Shown here piece by piece: positions 43,021-51,571 of a stretch of DNA of 64,000 nucleotides (within the stretch, counting starts at the first letter, position 1; the number at the start of each line of letters is the position of its first letter). The notes under the pieces were generated by a model. That model did no database searches, had not been told where the DNA came from, and worked only from the letters and a program-made list of their open reading frames with translations. Made by a program: the position numbers and the translations under genes. This DNA comes from CAVXEF01 sp963827315 (GTDB lineage: Bacteria; Planctomycetota; Phycisphaerae; Sedimentisphaerales; Anaerobacaceae). The DNA is taken from assembly GCA_963827315.1 (NCBI GenBank), contig CAWHAL010000004.1:634665-698664 (forward strand), written 5' to 3'.

Positions 43021-43458
43021 ATGGAAATCACTGAGGTCAGAGTCAAACTAATCGCCAACAAGGACGACAGACTAAAAGCTTTTTGCTCGATTACGATGGA
43101 CAATGAGTTTGTGGTTCGCGACATCAAGGTTATCGAAGGTACAAACGGTTACTTTGTCGCGATGCCCTCGAGAAAGATGAGCGACCACTGCGAGAAGTGC
43201 GGGGGCAAAAACCATCTCAGAGCCAAATTCTGCAACAATTGCGGGGCGCAATTGGCGGACAACCGCGCCAGAAAGGATGCACAGGGCAGGACGAAGCTGC
43301 ATGCCGACATCGCCCATCCAATTAATGTCGACTGCAGGAAGAAAATCCAGGAAAAAGTTACTGTTGCATTCAAAGAAGAACTCGAAAAATCAAAACAACC
43401 CGGTTATAAACCGGCTGAAATGGACGAACCAGACGACGAAGTCCCTGAAGTAGTCTGA
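43021..43458 (+). CDS. spoVG: SpoVG-family protein with inserted zinc ribbon
   Basis: A 145-residue protein. The SpoVG core is plain: MEITEVRVKLI, LKAFCSITMDNEFVVRDIKV, GYFVAMPSRKM and the closing AHPINVDCRKKIQEKV. A four-Cys zinc ribbon (C57, C60, C71, C74) is inserted inside the core where the usual protein (about 90 residues) has a short loop. SpoVG proteins bind DNA or RNA and tune gene expression. The ribbon may change or widen nucleic-acid binding (inference). Confidence 0.9.
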   Translation: MEITEVRVKLIANKDDRLKAFCSITMDNEFVVRDIKVIEGTNGYFVAMPSRKMSDHCEKCGGKNHLRAKFCNNCGAQLADNRARKDAQGRTKLHADIAHPINVDCRKKIQEKVTVAFKEELEKSKQPGYKPAEMDEPDDEVPEVV

Positions 43459-43470
43459 AAACTTAAGCCA

Positions 43471-43504
43471 GCTCAATTTAAGCCGTAGGCTTATAAATTT
43501 GAGC
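43471..43504. terminator. Bidirectional terminator candidate between spoVG and flgM
   Basis: An imperfect hairpin (GCTCAATTTAAGCC and GGCTTATAAATTTGAGC around GTA) lies between the convergent genes spoVG (plus) and flgM-like (minus). The downstream T-run is weak. Confidence 0.4.
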
Positions 43505-43514
43505 AGACCTTTGT

Positions 43515-43793
43515 TTATGTGGTAAGGTCCTCAAGGACCTTATCGAGTACGATGTCGAGGCGCTCGTTGAGGTCGTACTGACCTTTCGTAAGGCGCCGGC
43601 GAATATCCAGAATTTTATCTCTGCGGACCTCCGGCAGCGAAGCAATCTTTCTTAACACCTGGCCAATAGGCGTGGTGCTGATGCTGTCAAGGATTTTTTC
43701 CATAAGCAGATCCTCATCAGCAGACAGATTTCGGCCACTTGGCTCTGCGCCAAAGTTTTGACCCTTGCAACCGTTTACATCAAAATCCCGCAT
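43515..43793 (-). CDS. FlgM-like anti-sigma factor
   Basis: A 92-residue protein. The C-terminal part (IASLPEVRRDKILDIRRRL and then KGQYDLNERLDIVLDKVLEDL) is the FlgM fold that binds sigma-28. I start at the ATG at 43793 (AAGG 8 nt upstream), giving the usual length; the frame is open to 43835. FlgM normally holds back late flagellar genes until the hook is finished. No flagellar gene is in the window, so its sigma partner lies elsewhere. Confidence 0.75.
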   Translation of the reverse strand: MRDFDVNGCKGQNFGAEPSGRNLSADEDLLMEKILDSISTTPIGQVLRKIASLPEVRRDKILDIRRRLTKGQYDLNERLDIVLDKVLEDLTT

Positions 43794-43835
43794 TTTAATT
43801 ACCTTGCTCACCAAGCTACAGGCGAAATCATCCAT

Positions 43836-44252
43836 TTTTTCGTCCGAGAACTGACAACCACTATATATTGTATGCCCTTAAATCCCTTGTTGGGCCCTAT
43901 GTGCTCTATCAATACTGGTATCGACACAATAATTGCAAAAACTTTAGAAAACTTTGTTTTTTCCTTAATTGCTTCAAAGGTCTAATCTTATGTCAATTCC
44001 CGCTCAAATATGGGCTATTAGTACCGAAAAACGGCTTTCCAAAAGCTCTATTTTGTACGGAAACCACCCGCAAAAAATCCCTTTGGGGAAAATGGGCAAT
44101 ATACCATATATTGTGTTAGCTGCCCCAACTTAACTGGTTGCGTTTTTTAGATGTATTAACGCTGTCTAACACTGAATTTTTGCATTAACCTCAAATCAAA
44201 GCAAAAAATGGATATGAATCCCTGCGGTATTGATGGGGGGTTCTGACAGGTT
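43836..44252. other. Intergenic region between flgM-like gene and gspM
   Basis: About 415 nt of mostly AT-rich sequence with no convincing gene, tRNA or known riboswitch. Short plus-strand frames are unconvincing. It contains the upstream region of the flgM-like gene and the end of the gsp operon. Confidence 0.5.
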
Positions 44253-44759
44253 TTAGTAGTAATAGGCGAAGTCGAGGTCCACTTCCCATTTATCCTTAAG
44301 GCCCTTTTTTTGCTGCAGTTTCAACTGGGTACACTGCAAGCCGACCCAGTGGAATTGGATTGTTGTGAGGAACTCCGCAAACCTCTTTATATCAACCTGC
44401 TGAAGAACTATCTTTGCCCTCTGGCTTTTCTGTTTGTCTGTTGAGGTGATAATTGGCCCGGAGCTGAGCTTGTAATCTGCAGAAGGTATCCTGCATAAAC
44501 TTGCAATCTTTTCAACCGCTACCGCATAATCAAATTCAGTATTGCTCTTTTTGGAGCCGGCGAAGTCGAGACGGTCAGGGTCAACATTCAGAATCTCGGT
44601 TATTATCGCCTGAACCTTGTCGTATTCGGCCCTGCTCAAGTCCCATCTGTGCTGAGCATGTGGCAGGCGCACGGTCCATGTAAGCAACACCCAGCCGACA
44701 GCTACAACTGGAACAGCTACGTAGTAAAAAAGCGGATTTTTATAAAACTCTTTTATCAT
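44253..44759 (-). CDS. gspM: Type II secretion GspM/PilO-like component
   Basis: A 168-residue bitopic protein: short cytoplasmic start, one membrane helix (about 8-28, YYVAVPVVAVGWVLLTW), then a coiled and ferredoxin-like periplasmic domain ending KWEVDLDFAYYY. Position at the end of the C-to-M cluster and architecture fit GspM/PilO; sequence similarity alone would be weak. The ATG at 44759 overlaps the gspL end by 20 nt. Confidence 0.72.
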   Translation of the reverse strand: MIKEFYKNPLFYYVAVPVVAVGWVLLTWTVRLPHAQHRWDLSRAEYDKVQAIITEILNVDPDRLDFAGSKKSNTEFDYAVAVEKIASLCRIPSADYKLSSGPIITSTDKQKSQRAKIVLQQVDIKRFAEFLTTIQFHWVGLQCTQLKLQQKKGLKDKWEVDLDFAYYY

Positions 44760-46221
44760 CTTCCACCTGACCACTTTTTGGCGCCACTGTTATGCTGAAA
44801 GTATCACGGTCGGTCTTGGGGGCGAGATACTGTTGCTGCACATCAAGATTGACGCTTTTGAGGGCTTCGAACAGCTTTAGTGTATTATTCCGGCTGGAGG
44901 TGTCGCCGACAATGTTTATATTTCTGTTTGTAATAGTAATAGTCTCTATCCTCAGGCCTGTCTGTGCCGCAGATTTATTAAAGGCTTCAAGTACAAGCGT
45001 TAGTTTCACCGGTATGGATTCTTCACCTGTGGCGCCAAGTTGGCCGCTCTTGATGGCTTTGATGCGCCTTAATTCACCTGCAAGCATCTTTGAGACGCCG
45101 GATGTGGCGGGCACCTTTTTACCAAGCATAATCGCCGAGTACTGCTTTGAGAGTTTTTCATTCAGTCTGTCTATGTCTCTATTTTTCTGTAACAGCCGTG
45201 ACTGAAAATACACACCAATCGCGACCATAACAATCGCAACGGACACGCTCAGCAGTTTAACTGTCTTCTCAAGCCGTCGTTTTCTGCCCTGATAGGGTGA
45301 AAAATCGTTGCGGAAATTCAAGCTCGGCTGTTTTTCCAGACAACCCAGCGCCGCCCCATAGCAAATCGCAAAATCAACCAGGTCACCGCAGCCACCGAGG
45401 CTGGCCTCATCTGCGCCAGCAACTTTGGCCAAGTCCAGCTTATCGGTCTGGAGACCGAGCCTGTCGCCAAGCTGTCTGCAATCTACTGAATCCGCAGAAT
45501 CGAAAACCCTAAGGTGCTCTATTGGTCCATCATCTCCGACAAGGGCAGCTGTTAATGGTATCTCCCCTGCCAGCAGTTCTGTCCTGTTTTGCCGGCTGCT
45601 GAGCAGAAATGTCCGAGCTGCCAGTTGTTTCTGAGCCGCTGAGAAGGCAATAAAATAACCATTTCGACCCGAAAGCATCCCGTAAAAAGTTTTCCCGCCC
45701 TGCTGCAAGGCAACACCGGAGATATTGCGCCGAACAAATCTGGAAAGGCAGTTAATGTCAGGCTCAATGCTTATGGGGTCAATATTATTTGCCTGCAGAG
45801 CAACGAGTATATCAGACAAAACTTTTCGCTGGACAATGAAGACATTTAAGCCCGAACCTGTCTGGTCACTTGCAGCTATGTCAAAGGCTATTACAGCCTC
45901 GCTTATATCCGTCGCAAGGGCCTCCTCTGTATCGAATCTGATTGTCGCAGCAATCTGTTTCTGGTCCATGAAGTCGCTGTGGAGTTTATGCTGCATAAAC
46001 ATTGCGCAATCAAGAGCGACCACAGCCTCGGAAAATTGCAGATGTCTGTCTGCGCAGCCGCGTGCGATAAGCTCCGCCAGCGCCCGAGGGGTCGCCTCAG
46101 CCCCTTCGATAGAAACGCTAAAGCAGCCCAGCAGCTTTACGTCCTGTGCCTGCGACTCGAGACACAGGACGGTCGCTCTGTCTTTGCTTAAATAAATCCC
46201 CAAATAGTTCTGACCCTGCAT
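44740..46221 (-). CDS. gspL: Type II secretion GspL-like (PilM/PilN-type) component
   Basis: A 493-residue protein. The N-terminal actin-like domain (YLGIYLSKDRATVLCLESQ, then LDCAMFMQHKL) resembles PilM/GspL. A single membrane helix lies near 325-345 (LLSVSVAIVMVAIGVYF). The C-terminal periplasmic domain (LRIETITITNRNINIVGD) is PilN/GspL-like. It links the GspE ATPase to the periplasm. The gene is flanked by gspK and gspM. Confidence 0.82.
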   Translation of the reverse strand: MQGQNYLGIYLSKDRATVLCLESQAQDVKLLGCFSVSIEGAEATPRALAELIARGCADRHLQFSEAVVALDCAMFMQHKLHSDFMDQKQIAATIRFDTEEALATDISEAVIAFDIAASDQTGSGLNVFIVQRKVLSDILVALQANNIDPISIEPDINCLSRFVRRNISGVALQQGGKTFYGMLSGRNGYFIAFSAAQKQLAARTFLLSSRQNRTELLAGEIPLTAALVGDDGPIEHLRVFDSADSVDCRQLGDRLGLQTDKLDLAKVAGADEASLGGCGDLVDFAICYGAALGCLEKQPSLNFRNDFSPYQGRKRRLEKTVKLLSVSVAIVMVAIGVYFQSRLLQKNRDIDRLNEKLSKQYSAIMLGKKVPATSGVSKMLAGELRRIKAIKSGQLGATGEESIPVKLTLVLEAFNKSAAQTGLRIETITITNRNINIVGDTSSRNNTLKLFEALKSVNLDVQQQYLAPKTDRDTFSITVAPKSGQVEDDKRVL

Positions 46222-46247
46222 CCGGCAAACTCCTGAAAGACGCTTCT

Positions 46248-47570
46248 TTAGCCTGATATTATTGCTACTGTTTGTGCTTCTTTGCCGTCTTTTGTTAGTG
46301 CTATAATCGTCGACGCCTTCGCCACTCCGCTTGTCGCCGTAATCCTAATGGTGAAAAAGTTGCTGACCGTCGTGATGTAAGGCTGGCATTTTTCAATTGA
46401 ACCAGAATATCTGAACAGCGACCTTCTCAATTCTTCTATACTTTCAAAAGGTTTTATTCTTCTTTGCTGTATTATTCCTTCAGCGATTTCCCTGTAGTCT
46501 CCGCCGAACGTAAAGGCGGCCTCTAATACCTGCCTGGGCGCGGTATTTATATTAACCCTGTTCGAGCCCCACATCCCCATATACTTCAGAGCCGATTCTT
46601 TTCTGCTTTCGCTGACTATTGTCGGTCTGGCGAACACATCCGTATCAATTAACGAACTATGAAAGAGCCTTGCAAAATCCGTCGTATGCACCGTGGCAGG
46701 TATGCTCGTTATCGCTACAGACCCAGAAGTAGGTCCGCCGCGGCGTCTTCTTTGGCGTCTGCTTCTTGCCGATTGTGATGTCTCTTTCTTTATTTCTATC
46801 GGCTTGAAGTCAAGTTGGAATGATTTTATTTTTCTTACTTCTTGGAACTGTTCATTTATTGACCTGACTTCGGTTTCATTAACATCCATCCATTCGCAGA
46901 AATTGGCGAACCCCGCCAAAATCTCTCGCTGGATTCCTTTATCGTCCATCATTGCCCAGCCGAGCGGGTATTTCGCGGTTTCATCTTCAATTTCAATCCT
47001 GACTTTAGCCGAGCCAATATCAAACTCGACGGGCTCGGTTATAAAAGGCCAGGCCGGGCCGTACGGCCCCCGTACCGTCAGGGAATTAGGACTATTGATG
47101 TCGGCAATACTGCGCTCATATAAACCAATATCATTCATATCATTTGCATCATTAAAATCATTGACGTCACCAATACGATTGGCGCCGTAGCGTTCCTCGA
47201 GGGCTTTTTTAGCACGCCACTTCTCCAAAAACTCCTGGTATTGGGCCTCGGTCATCGCAAAGATATCTGAGAAGTCCGGCTCCTTCACACGGATAACCAA
47301 CGGCGGGACGTTCGTATCCCCTAAGGTAGCAATTGCGTACTTGACGACCGAGTCACAAGCATAGCGAGCACTGGCATAATCTATCATATACTGCTCGCGA
47401 TGACACTGGGCTGCGACGCGAGCAGCAATCGCGTAGCCCATCGCTGAAAGCACAACCAGCAGCACCAGCGTAAGCAACAGCACAATGCCCCTGCGGTTTC
47501 GCCCATTGCGGTTGTTTTGACCGTTCGAGTTCGTCACGTTATTTACCTGTGGCTTCCTCAACAATTTCAA
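46248..47570 (-). CDS. gspK: Type II secretion GspK-like minor pseudopilin
   Basis: A 440-residue protein. A basic start, then RRGIVLLLTLVLLVVLSAMG (prepilin-like helix, G preceding the cleavage). The large C-terminal domain includes VNINTAPRQVLEAAFTFGG, the helix-hairpin-helix-like block typical of GspK. It would cap the pseudopilus tip with GspI and GspJ. It overlaps the gspJ end by 32 nt. Confidence 0.85.
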   Translation of the reverse strand: MKLLRKPQVNNVTNSNGQNNRNGRNRRGIVLLLTLVLLVVLSAMGYAIAARVAAQCHREQYMIDYASARYACDSVVKYAIATLGDTNVPPLVIRVKEPDFSDIFAMTEAQYQEFLEKWRAKKALEERYGANRIGDVNDFNDANDMNDIGLYERSIADINSPNSLTVRGPYGPAWPFITEPVEFDIGSAKVRIEIEDETAKYPLGWAMMDDKGIQREILAGFANFCEWMDVNETEVRSINEQFQEVRKIKSFQLDFKPIEIKKETSQSARSRRQRRRRGGPTSGSVAITSIPATVHTTDFARLFHSSLIDTDVFARPTIVSESRKESALKYMGMWGSNRVNINTAPRQVLEAAFTFGGDYREIAEGIIQQRRIKPFESIEELRRSLFRYSGSIEKCQPYITTVSNFFTIRITATSGVAKASTIIALTKDGKEAQTVAIISG

Positions 47571-48318
47571 ATTTAATCTTTCTACTTTTGTCGACAGCTA
47601 TGGTCCGGGTGATTTTCTCAGCCTCGGGCACATCCATGGTACCATCCAATTTCTTGAAAGGCTCCGCAAAGGATACGGTAACCATAATTCCAGGGGGCAG
47701 TGAAGGATTCGCCCATCCGTCTACAAAGCTTTTATCCATGCAGGCCTGAATCTTAAAAAAGGTAATGCCTGTGCAAATCGGTACAAAAAGCTCCTTTTCC
47801 CAGTTTTCTTTTTGGTCATCGAGGAGCTTGTCTTCAGCCGTAATGCCCCTATGGCTCCGGTACAGGATAAGGCCTCTATCCGCCTCATAGTCGTAATTGC
47901 CCTGCCAGACAATCTCCTCGAAAGTCTGCTCACTGTTTTGTTTGTTATATAAAGTCGTCGAAATCACCAGCCTGGCCGTCTGCAGACCGTTGACAATCTT
48001 ATTCTCAACGGTAACTTTCGCTCCTGAGCCGGTCCCAACCACCCTGTCGAGGTCCTCGGCGATGCGCTGTAGAATCTCAGCCGGCAAACTAACACTGTCT
48101 AACCTGCGCGTAACGCCCGCCGCCGCATTTTCCGCCCTGCTGTAAATACTCAGAACAGCAACCAGAATCATCGAGCTGATTGTCAGCGCAGCGAGCATCT
48201 CAGCCAATGAAAAACCGCTCCGGCCCGCAGCCCCGACTTGCGTTGGGAGATGCAGGCTCTTGCAAACAAATATCTTAAATCGCCTTTTCATATCGTCTGC
48301 TATTGGTGTTGCAATCAT
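47539..48318 (-). CDS. gspJ: Type II secretion GspJ-like minor pseudopilin
   Basis: A 259-residue prepilin. After a ~35-residue leader the type IV prepilin site SGFSLAEMLAALTISSMI follows (G before FSLAE, Glu at +5). The globular part has EEIVWQGNYDYEADRGLILYR. The ATG overlaps the gspI stop (ATGA). The leader is longer than usual. Confidence 0.82.
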   Translation of the reverse strand: MIATPIADDMKRRFKIFVCKSLHLPTQVGAAGRSGFSLAEMLAALTISSMILVAVLSIYSRAENAAAGVTRRLDSVSLPAEILQRIAEDLDRVVGTGSGAKVTVENKIVNGLQTARLVISTTLYNKQNSEQTFEEIVWQGNYDYEADRGLILYRSHRGITAEDKLLDDQKENWEKELFVPICTGITFFKIQACMDKSFVDGWANPSLPPGIMVTVSFAEPFKKLDGTMDVPEAEKITRTIAVDKSRKIKFEIVEEATGK

Positions 48319-49190
48319 TCACAGTTAGACGTAAGTAGTCTCCACAGTTCTGAAAAATCCATATTATTGAGCGTATCATGAGGATAGCATTTGCCGCATA
48401 TCCAGACCCCGTCACATTGGCTTGCCGCAGGACCTTCTGGCGGTGTGGCTTCAGCGCCTTTCTTATCTGGCGATGACTGACTTGGTTGTTGCGGCTCCTT
48501 AGTTTCAGACTTCGAAGGCTGAGGGCTCTCCGCGATTTTCTTTTGTACCTGGCTTACTGCTTCTGCCGGCGGATTGCCGTCGTACTCTTTATAAAGCTCG
48601 AGGTAACCTTTAATATAATAACCCTCACCGGTAAAGTGCATACCATTTTGCACCCACTGCTGAACGGTCTCCACATCAACGCCGATGTAGCTGGCGGCTT
48701 CTTCGACGCTCTTGAGAAGCTGGTCTTCCGCCAGTTGCTCGTAGCGCTGCTGCAGCATCTGAAGCAGCTGCTCCTTGGTCAAGTCAGTCAGCCAATGGGT
48801 CAATTTGACTGTTTGCCGCTCGCCTGCCATATTGGTATACTCGGCCGAGCAAATCGCCTGTATCCACATTCTGTTGGTGACCGGCTCATAAAATGGCTCG
48901 ACGGTCGTCTGCCACTGAATCTCGGGGTACTTATCGCTGGCACCCATCTCAGTCTTCTCTGTAACTGTGCTCGTAGTAAGAAGGGTCTCCATATTATCGC
49001 GTGCGACCTCAAAAGCCTGACGGCGGGTCACTAAATCCGCCGCCGAACCAACACAACGGTTTATAACAACCAGCACACCCGAAGTAATCATCGCCAATAT
49101 AATCAAGGCCGTTGCAGTCTCAACCAGACTAAAAGCCGTCTTGAATTTTGAATCCTGGGCTTCAAATTTTAAGCTTCTAAAATGGCACAT
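48315..49190 (-). CDS. gspI: Type II secretion GspI-like minor pseudopilin
   Basis: A 291-residue protein. The prepilin helix KTAFSLVETATALIILAMI begins near 18 (A rather than G before F, unusual). The C-terminal half is longer than usual GspI, with an EPQQPSQSSPDKKG-like proline/glutamine-rich linker and a CGKCYPHD tail. I start at 49190; the leader FRSLKFEAQDSKFKT is coded by a low-complexity repeat word. It overlaps gspH. Confidence 0.75.
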   Translation of the reverse strand: MCHFRSLKFEAQDSKFKTAFSLVETATALIILAMITSGVLVVINRCVGSAADLVTRRQAFEVARDNMETLLTTSTVTEKTEMGASDKYPEIQWQTTVEPFYEPVTNRMWIQAICSAEYTNMAGERQTVKLTHWLTDLTKEQLLQMLQQRYEQLAEDQLLKSVEEAASYIGVDVETVQQWVQNGMHFTGEGYYIKGYLELYKEYDGNPPAEAVSQVQKKIAESPQPSKSETKEPQQPSQSSPDKKGAEATPPEGPAASQCDGVWICGKCYPHDTLNNMDFSELWRLLTSNCE

Positions 49191-49788
49191 CGTCTTTGAA
49201 CCTCGGTACCAAAAATCCAACATAACCTTTTTTCAATTCGACAATACCGTTCAGCCGATTGACAATGACCGAATATTCCTGCCCATTGTTGTCGAGCAGG
49301 GCGATTTTCCCGCCGTATTGCCAGCCTGAGTGCCCCGCCCGGAATTTCGCTCTGCCTTCGTTTGTGTAGTCACCATCGTCAAAAAGCACATAAATGACGC
49401 GGCAGTTATCACTAAAATCATTCTCGATAATTATCTCCTCCTCCAGTACCTCTGACAAATCCGGAGAAGTAATTTCGCGAAGCATGTAGCTCTGCTGGCC
49501 AATATCAACAATAACCTCATATCTTCTGCCGGTCTCCGCTGCAGCGCTTGTTGCCATTTGCATCGCCGAAACAAAATCCTGTACCTGCGCCTTAAAGCTA
49601 TGACTTGTAAGCAGGCCCGAAAGACGTGTTACCGCCAGAAGCACAAACAATGATATTATCACAATCACCACTACCAACTCGGTCAGTGTAAAGCCACGGA
49701 CGCGTGAATGAGTGGATGGGTGGATGAGTACTGTGCATTTACGCACTTGCGCATCTACGCATTTACACATATACACATCAGAATGCAT
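49177..49788 (-). CDS. gspH: Type II secretion GspH-like minor pseudopilin
   Basis: About 203 residues. The prepilin site is VRGFTLTELVVVIVIISLFV, with the mature part rich in strands (GRRYEVIVDIGQQSYML). The leader before RGFTL (MHSDVYMCKCVDAQVRKC region) is coded by a repeating TGCGTAnATGCG word stretch (49710-49790) and is longer than usual. I take 49788; 49833 and 49770 are alternatives. It overlaps the gspG stop by 11 nt. Confidence 0.78.
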   Translation of the reverse strand: MHSDVYMCKCVDAQVRKCTVLIHPSTHSRVRGFTLTELVVVIVIISLFVLLAVTRLSGLLTSHSFKAQVQDFVSAMQMATSAAAETGRRYEVIVDIGQQSYMLREITSPDLSEVLEEEIIIENDFSDNCRVIYVLFDDGDYTNEGRAKFRAGHSGWQYGGKIALLDNNGQEYSVIVNRLNGIVELKKGYVGFLVPRFKDDVPF

Positions 49789-50218
49789 CGGTGCTGTACA
49801 GGTCTGCATTGTAGCCTTCGCCGCCTTCTTCACCGTCGGCCCCCAGACTCTTAATTACAAAGGGTTTTCCGCTCTCTGGGAATCGCTCATATATAAAATC
49901 ATTTCCCCAGCCGTCTTTTGGGATATCGGTGGTTTCCAGATAGCCTCCCGGCTCCCAGTTGGCAACGTCGGTCGGCTGCTCAACAAGCTCCTTAAGACCT
50001 CCCTCTTCGCTCGGAAATCGGCTTGTATCCATCTTGAACTGATTAACAGCCGAATGAAGAATCTTCAGGTTGGCCTTGGTTGTCGTAACACGAGCCTGGT
50101 CTATCTTCGTAGCGACCTTTGTCACCACCAGCGTGGCAAGCAGCCCAATGATGACGAGCACCGCCATAAGCTCGACCATCGTAAAGCCTTTTCGCAATAT
50201 TCTTTCTCTTTTTTGCAT
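49778..50218 (-). CDS. gspG: Type II secretion major pseudopilin GspG
   Basis: A 146-residue prepilin: RKGFTMVELMAVLVIIGLLA follows a 10-residue leader. The globular part has FKMDTSRFPSEEGGLKELVE, WGNDFIYERFPE and GADGEEGGEGYNADL, the calcium-binding C-terminal region of GspG. It would form the pseudopilus shaft. AAGGAGG lies 10 nt before the ATG. Confidence 0.95.
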   Translation of the reverse strand: MQKRERILRKGFTMVELMAVLVIIGLLATLVVTKVATKIDQARVTTTKANLKILHSAVNQFKMDTSRFPSEEGGLKELVEQPTDVANWEPGGYLETTDIPKDGWGNDFIYERFPESGKPFVIKSLGADGEEGGEGYNADLYSTDAF

Positions 50219-50248
50219 CTGTTTTGTACCTCCTTAGCGGCCAATTGT

Positions 50249-51464
50249 TTAAAATTTACCTGCCGAAACCTCCAGAATTGGCAGTATCGTCGCATAGGCA
50301 ATTACACCGATTATCGCAGCCATAACAATTATAATCACCGGCTCGACGGCGGCACCTAACCTTTCAATCACTATATCCGTCGAGGCTTCGAGATTTTCAC
50401 TGATATCCTTAAGCATTTTTTCCAGTTCGCCGCTTTTTTCACCGACGGCGACCATATGAGCGATGGCAGGGTCGATGACGCCGCTGTCCCTAAGCGGCGT
50501 CGCGATGTCAGCACCGGCAAGAATTCGTTCACGGGCTTGCTGGATTGCCCGCCTCATAAGGCTGTTGCCGGTCACCTCAGCCACAACCCGAAGCGACTCA
50601 GCCATTGCAAGGCCGCTGCCGAGAAGAGTCGAAAGCGTAGAGGCAAACCGCGAGACTACACGCTGCTTTATAAGAGGGCCGAACAGCGGCAGCGACAGTA
50701 AAAACCTGTCACGCAAATTTGCGCCTCGCTGCGTTCCGACAAAACGCCTGTAAGCAAAGACAATCCCAAAAACCACTCCGATGACAACCAGCAGCCACCA
50801 GCTCGACAAAATATAACTGACATTCATCAGTCGCCTTGTAATCCAGGGAAGCTCCTGGCCCGTCCTGGCAATCTGCTCAGCTATTTTCGGAATGACCTTC
50901 GTCGTCAAAATCATAATGGCCACAAGACAAAACACAATCAGAACCACCGGATATACCATAGCTGTCATCACCTTCGATTCAACACGCTGACGCTTTTCCA
51001 TAAAGCCGGCAATAGTGGCAAAGTTGGTCCCCAATGAGCCGGTAACCTCGCCGACGCGAACCATACTCACGTATACCACGTCGAAATAATCACCATAATC
51101 CTTCATGGCATCGGTTAGTGACTCGCCGGTGACAACACGGTCGCGAATGTCGGTCAAGGCGTTTTTGAACCGCTCATTCGAGGTCTGCAGGGTAAGGACC
51201 GAAAGGGCCTCCGTCAGCTTTATACCCGAATTGAGCAGCGTAGCCATCTGCTTTGTAAAATCAATTATCTCACTTTTTCTGCCTTTGCCGAGAACTGCAA
51301 ACAATCTCGCCCTGCCGCCTGCTGCAGAGCCGACCTCTGTGATAAACGTTGGGTGGATACCGCGTACCCGAAGCTGCTTGCGCAGCATACGCGCTCTCGG
51401 CTGTCACCGCCCCCTTAGCTTTTTTACCGTCCGATTCTATAGCTGTATAATGGTATCTTGGCAT
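50249..51464 (-). CDS. gspF: Type II secretion inner-membrane platform GspF, frameshifted
   Basis: The N-terminus (MPRYHYTAIESDGKKAKG, then TAESAYA) and the rest (RKQLRVRGIHPTFI onward) lie in different frames. The join is near 51380-51388, where GCTGCGCAAG needs one base removed (or two added) to be continuous. Corrected, the protein is about 404 residues, the usual length. Two F-type domains with four membrane helices (VVLIVFCLVAIMILTTKVIPKIA and later) follow, with an end VIAYATILPILEVSAGKF. The shift may be an assembly error or a real lesion. Confidence 0.85.
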
Positions 51465-51571
51465 AACCAAAACTCAAAATGTAAAGCGAAAAATGTAAAA
51501 CCATAGCGTAAAATTCAAAGGTTTTAAGTTTTGCATTATGGTTTTTAGCTTTTAACTTTGAATTTTAAACT

